Positions 63,093 to 64,000 of a stretch of DNA of 64,000 nucleotides are shown here, one piece after another. Both the position numbers and the translations under genes were made by a program. Under the pieces are notes generated by a model. The model ran no database searches. It saw only the letters and a program-made list of their open reading frames with translations, and had not been told where the DNA came from. This stretch comes from Aliishimia ponticola. GTDB taxonomy: Bacteria; Pseudomonadota; Alphaproteobacteria; Rhodobacterales; Rhodobacteraceae. Location: the NCBI RefSeq assembly GCF_004803475.1, contig NZ_SRKY01000004.1, positions 124,001 through 188,000 on the forward strand, written 5' to 3'. The first letter of the stretch is position 1, and each line of letters starts with the position of its first letter.

Positions 63093-63860
63093 ATGGACAT
63101 TCGTCTGGACGGGATCAGCCATAGCTATGGCGATACAGAGGTTTTGCGTGACATCAACCTGTCGGTGCCGTCTGGGCGCATTGCCTGCATGGTTGGCCCA
63201 TCGGGCTGCGGCAAGTCCACCCTGCTGCGCTTTATCGGCGGGTTGGAGCGCCCTTCAGCGGGCCAGGTGCTGCAAGTCGGCAACCCGCCCGCAGACTGCC
63301 TGAACCCGCTGACCTATGTATTCCAGCATTTCGCATTGCTGCCCTGGCGGTCGGTGCGGGGGAATATCTCTCTCGTGCTGGAGGATCACGGGATTCGCGG
63401 CGCACGGGCAGAGACGATCATCGCGGACGTGCTGGCCCGCACCCGTCTGAGCGATTTCGCCGATGCGCTGCCCAAACAGTTGTCGGGCGGCATGAAGCAA
63501 CGGGTGGCAATTGCGCGCGCCCTGGCCGTGAACCCTGCGGTCATGCTGATGGATGAGCCGCTCTCGGCGCTGGATAGCCAGACGCGCGAGCTTTTGATGG
63601 ATGACCTTGTCGCGCTTTGGACCCGCCAGCCCTTTACCGCCGTCTATGTCACCCACAACCTTGCCGAGGCCGTGCGGCTGGGCCACCAGATCGTGGTGCT
63701 GTCACGCCGTCCCGGCCAGATCCGCGAGGTGGTCGAGATCGACAAACCGCTGGAAGCGCGCGGCTATGCCGATCCGGACCTTGAAGCGGTGCAAAAACAC
63801 CTTTGGGACTTGATGCGCGACGAAGCCCGCGCCGCCGATGCGGAGTTGATCCATGTCTGA
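63093..63860 (+). CDS. ABC transporter ATP-binding protein
   Basis: A 255-residue ATPase of the SsuB/TauB group. Motifs: Walker A GPSGCGKST (residues 35-43), Q-loop Q78, signature LSGGMKQR (130-137), Walker B VMLMDEP (150-156), D-loop and the switch histidine in YVTHNLAEA. It energises import of the ligand bound by the preceding periplasmic protein. It overlaps the permease gene by eight bases. Confidence 0.95.
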   Translation: MDIRLDGISHSYGDTEVLRDINLSVPSGRIACMVGPSGCGKSTLLRFIGGLERPSAGQVLQVGNPPADCLNPLTYVFQHFALLPWRSVRGNISLVLEDHGIRGARAETIIADVLARTRLSDFADALPKQLSGGMKQRVAIARALAVNPAVMLMDEPLSALDSQTRELLMDDLVALWTRQPFTAVYVTHNLAEAVRLGHQIVVLSRRPGQIREVVEIDKPLEARGYADPDLEAVQKHLWDLMRDEARAADAELIHV

Positions 63861-64000
63861 CGCCCCCACCACAGCTCGCACCGTCCGGTTTCGCGGCGGT
63901 GGCTTTGCCCCAACCACACGGCGCGGCGTCGGACTGGCGGTGTTTGTCACCCTTGTACTGCTGGTGGAATGGGGCACGCGCAGCGGTTGGATATCCGCGC
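63853..64000 (+). CDS. ABC transporter permease, N-terminal fragment
   Basis: The gene starts with ATG at 63853, eight bases before the end of the ATPase gene, and runs out of the window after 49 codons. The visible part is a basic cytosolic start (TTARTVRFRGGG) and the beginning of the first membrane helix (LAVFVTLVLLVEWGTRSGW), as in SsuC-type permeases. It completes the importer with the two genes before it. Confidence 0.85.
   Translation, partial: MSDAPTTARTVRFRGGGFAPTTRRGVGLAVFVTLVLLVEWGTRSGWISA

Overview
The window reads as chromosomal DNA of a high-GC alphaproteobacterium, most likely a Rhodobacterales (Roseobacter-group) organism. The reasons are the VPLPA-type C-terminal sorting signal, very large RTX and DUF11 surface proteins, Tat-like signal peptides, tightly overlapping operons, and catabolic genes typical of marine methylated-amine users (MttB-type methyltransferase, GlxA/CdhR-type regulator). 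This is inferred from protein features only. I see no rRNA, tRNA, CRISPR array, insertion sequence or phage gene.

Layout. 1-2.97 kb: a BASS-type transporter and a flavin monooxygenase, divergent from a TetR regulator, with a clear palindromic operator between them. 3-8.4 kb: a small membrane protein, a Tat-type L,D-transpeptidase lipoprotein, an operon of a secreted protein, ExbB, two ExbDs and TonB, then a CofD/YvcK-like protein. 8.4-12.9 kb: an RND efflux pump and its adaptor. 13-22.2 kb: a signalling region. It holds a four-gene operon for FIST (NosP-like), H-NOX, a 1318-residue hybrid histidine kinase and a LuxR-type response regulator, plus three satellite genes: a membrane coiled-coil protein, a VPLPA-CTERM protein and a degenerate receiver protein. 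The same 8-4-8 palindrome (half-site ACCTAYCC) lies upstream of the operon and of all three satellites. 22.3-26.5 kb: an aldehyde dehydrogenase and a radical SAM/UdgX DNA-repair pair.

26.6-54.4 kb is dominated by surface proteins: an RTX protein of 1906 residues, a beta-barrel outer-membrane protein coupled to a DUF11-repeat giant of about 4050 residues, an M81 (MlrC-like) metallopeptidase, and a Calx-beta/RTX protein of 1526 residues. 54.8-64 kb is catabolic: an MttB-family methyltransferase, an operon of GntR regulator, DapA-like lyase/aldolase, aldehyde dehydrogenase and FAD amine oxidase, a GlxA-type AraC regulator, and an ABC importer whose permease runs off the window.

The most novel-looking signal is the repeated palindrome. 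It ties a probable nitric-oxide (or redox) two-component system, with two different heme-sensor families in one operon, to envelope and signalling genes of unknown role. The likely reader of the palindrome is the LuxR-type regulator of that operon, but this is an inference.
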